From an uncultured Actinomycetes bacterium (lineage in GTDB: Bacteria; Actinomycetota; Actinomycetes; Nanopelagicales; Nanopelagicaceae): a DNA stretch of 25,668 bases. How positions within the stretch are numbered: the stretch's first letter is position 1; each line of letters opens with the position of its first letter. Under the pieces are notes generated by a model. It ran no database searches, was not told where the DNA came from, and saw nothing but the letters and a program-made list of their open reading frames with translations. Made by a program: the position numbers and the translations under genes. Where the stretch lies: assembly GCA_903897475.1 (NCBI GenBank), contig CAIUBS010000079.1, positions 1 through 25,668 on the forward strand. The letters are read 5' to 3'. Shown here one piece after another: positions 24,437 to 25,668 of the stretch.

Positions 24437-24457
24437 AGTTTATTCGATAATTATCGA
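24437..24457 (-). promoter_or_regulatory. Predicted internal trpB promoter with adjoining palindrome
   Basis: TAAACT (24437-24442) ends 6 nt before the trpB ATG. One base further upstream lies the perfect 14-bp palindrome TCGATAATTATCGA (24444-24457), which contains the trpC stop codon and would fall between -10 and -35. It could be an operator or only AT-rich coding sequence. Confidence 0.5.
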
Positions 24458-25230
24458 TTAAGAAGATCTTTGATTGTATGAACTGGATTACCTGATTTTA
24501 CGAGGGTCTCACCCACCAGGATTGCATTTGCGCCTAGTTCAGCAACTGCTTCCACCTCAGAGCGAGTACTAATCCCAGATTCTGCAATCTTAACTACTGA
24601 ATCTGGCAATTTGGGCAAAATAAGTTCAAAAGCGTTCTTATCCAGCTCTAAGGTTTTAAGGTTTCTGCAATTTACTCCAATAATTTTTGCGCCAATATCT
24701 AATGCAACTTCAGCCTCTGACATCGTATGAACCTCAACTAAAACACTCATGCCAAGTTCAGTAGCTAACTGATAAAAATCAATCAACTGCGACTTTGATA
24801 GACCAGCAATTATCAATAGAAGTAAATCACTTCCTAAGATGCGCGATTCATAAACTTGAAATTCTGTAACTATAAAATCCTTGCGCAAGACTGGAAGGCT
24901 AATGGATTGTCTAACGCCAATAAGATCTGAAACCCTTCCTTTGAATTTTCGCTCTTCAGTCAAGACGCTAACTAGATCAGCGCCACCATGCTGATAACTT
25001 TTTGCTAAAGAAATTGGATCAGAAATTTCAGCTAGATCACCCTTGCTTGGAGATGACCTCTTAACTTCTGCAATTAAACTCATGCCTTCTTTATTTAGAG
25101 CAGCATAGGCATCTCGCAATTGTGGTGCAGTTACCAACTTTTCTCTTAGCATCGATGCAGGAACACTTCTCTTTGCTACATCTTCAAGAACACCTTCAAT
25201 TATGCCATTGAGTGTATTTGGCTCAATCAT
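24451..25230 (-). CDS. trpC: Indole-3-glycerol-phosphate synthase
   Basis: TrpC closes the indole ring of CdRP with loss of CO2 and water. The 259-residue TIM barrel carries IAEVKRSSPSKG (E55, K57), LRKDFIVTEFQV (general acid Lys), VEVHTMSE, IGVNCRNLKT and KIAESGI. It is monofunctional, with no TrpF domain. The ATG at 25230 has AAGGAT 8 nt upstream and overlaps the end of the small membrane gene by 8 bp. Confidence 0.97.
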   Translation of the reverse strand: MIEPNTLNGIIEGVLEDVAKRSVPASMLREKLVTAPQLRDAYAALNKEGMSLIAEVKRSSPSKGDLAEISDPISLAKSYQHGGADLVSVLTEERKFKGRVSDLIGVRQSISLPVLRKDFIVTEFQVYESRILGSDLLLLIIAGLSKSQLIDFYQLATELGMSVLVEVHTMSEAEVALDIGAKIIGVNCRNLKTLELDKNAFELILPKLPDSVVKIAESGISTRSEVEAVAELGANAILVGETLVKSGNPVHTIKDLLNR

Positions 25231-25378
25231 CTGTAGGATCCTTACCTTCGGAAAGTAATGTCCATTTGTTTTTAGGTTTTACCTGATATCTGTCTGAATT
25301 CTTACGTTTACTTAATCGCACGATTAAATATGTTGCAATTAAAACCATTAAAAGGCTGCCGACAATTGAAATTCTCAT
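25223..25378 (-). CDS. 51-residue single-helix membrane protein in the trp operon
   Basis: A short open frame fills the space between trpE and trpC. It has one N-terminal hydrophobic helix (ISIVGSLLMVLIATYLIV, about 3-20) followed by the basic RLSKRK, which predicts an outside-N, cytoplasmic-C orientation, and a polar tail ending DPTDD. Its ATG overlaps the trpE stop (ATGA), has GAAGG 7 nt upstream, and its end overlaps trpC by 8 bp, so all three junctions suggest real translation. Mycobacteria and streptomycetes have a membrane protein of unknown function at this place (Rv1610 in M. tuberculosis, much longer); homology is not established. No function is assigned. Confidence 0.75.
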   Translation of the reverse strand: MRISIVGSLLMVLIATYLIVRLSKRKNSDRYQVKPKNKWTLLSEGKDPTDD

Positions 25379-25668
25379 GTACTTACCTTCATTGCATTGG
25401 CTGTAGCGATGGCACCAAGCACTGCTGCTGCCTTATTTATGCATTCTTGATTTTCAAGTTCTGGATTTGAATCTGCAACAATTCCTGCGCCCGCTTGAAC
25501 ATAAGCCACACCATCTTTGATTACAGCAGTTCTAATTGCTATACAGGTATCAATATTGCCCATAAAATCCAAGTAACCAATTGTTCCACCATATATTGCG
25601 CGTCGGCTAATCTCATTTTCTTCAATGATTTCCATAGCACGTGGCTTTGGTGCACCCGATAAAGTTCC
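25375..25668 (-). CDS. trpE: Anthranilate synthase component I, C-terminal end
   Basis: TrpE makes anthranilate from chorismate with ammonia from TrpG. Only the last 97 codons are in the window; the frame is open to the right edge. The fragment begins GTLSGAPKPRAMEIIEE, the core of the chorismate-binding domain, and continues with GGTIGYLDFMGNIDTCIAIRT and VQAGAGIVADSNPELENQE, conserved in TrpE. PabB and other chorismate enzymes share these motifs, but the trpC-trpB-trpA context supports TrpE. The stop overlaps the small membrane gene's ATG by 4 bp. Confidence 0.93.
   Translation of the reverse strand, partial: GTLSGAPKPRAMEIIEENEISRRAIYGGTIGYLDFMGNIDTCIAIRTAVIKDGVAYVQAGAGIVADSNPELENQECINKAAAVLGAIATANAMKVST

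Noticed and set aside
1..25668. Mobile elements, CRISPR arrays, toxin-antitoxin or defence genes
   Set aside because: No repeat-spacer pattern, transposase, integrase, defence nuclease or small toxin pair was seen. Nearly all bases belong to recognisable core genes in an order expected for actinobacteria.

Overview
This window is an ordinary core-chromosome block from a low-GC, streamlined actinobacterium. The evidence is gene order. The series trpE, small membrane protein, trpC, trpB, trpA, lgt, gltB, gltD, pyk, tRNA, pdtaR (ANTAR regulator), livKHMGF, thioesterase, polA, rpsA, coaE, uvrB follows the order I remember from Mycobacterium (about Rv1609 to Rv1633) and Streptomyces. Here it is squeezed into 25 kb, with overlapping genes and no spacer over about 150 bp. 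AT-rich codon use and very short spacers suggest a freshwater acI/Nanopelagicales-type genome. That placement is inference from sequence character, not a measured phylogeny. I saw no mobile elements, CRISPR arrays, phage genes or pseudogenes.

Layout: every gene except one is on the minus strand, so the window is transcribed from right to left. At the right edge are the end of trpE, a 51-residue single-helix membrane protein, and trpC-trpB-trpA. Next come a MauE/DoxX-like membrane protein with a DsbA-like thioredoxin, lgt (lipoprotein maturation) and a VIT-family metal transporter. Then gltB-gltD (glutamate synthase) and pyk, followed by an unusual tRNA whose 3' end lies 1 nt before the start codon of an ANTAR response regulator (PdtaR type). 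A complete branched-chain amino-acid ABC transporter (livK-livH-livM-livG-livF) follows. A hotdog thioesterase is the only plus-strand gene and is divergent from polA. Last are rpsA, coaE and the first 476 codons of uvrB.

How the genes fit together: the central part is nitrogen and amino-acid economy (tryptophan synthesis, glutamate synthase, branched-chain amino-acid uptake). It is flanked by central glycolysis (pyk), envelope redox and lipoprotein functions, and replication, repair and translation (polA, uvrB, rpsA, coaE).

The interesting material is between the genes. At least six starts (coaE, polA, thioesterase, pyk, VIT, trpB) have no usable Shine-Dalgarno but carry a TANNNT -10 box 6-7 nt before the start codon, which implies leaderless mRNAs. 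Palindromes overlap or abut the predicted promoters of livK, gltB, trpB and polA/thioesterase. The tRNA has a CAA (leucine) anticodon and a leucine-type D arm but a short 5-nt variable loop. I did not find a new multi-gene system and do not claim one.
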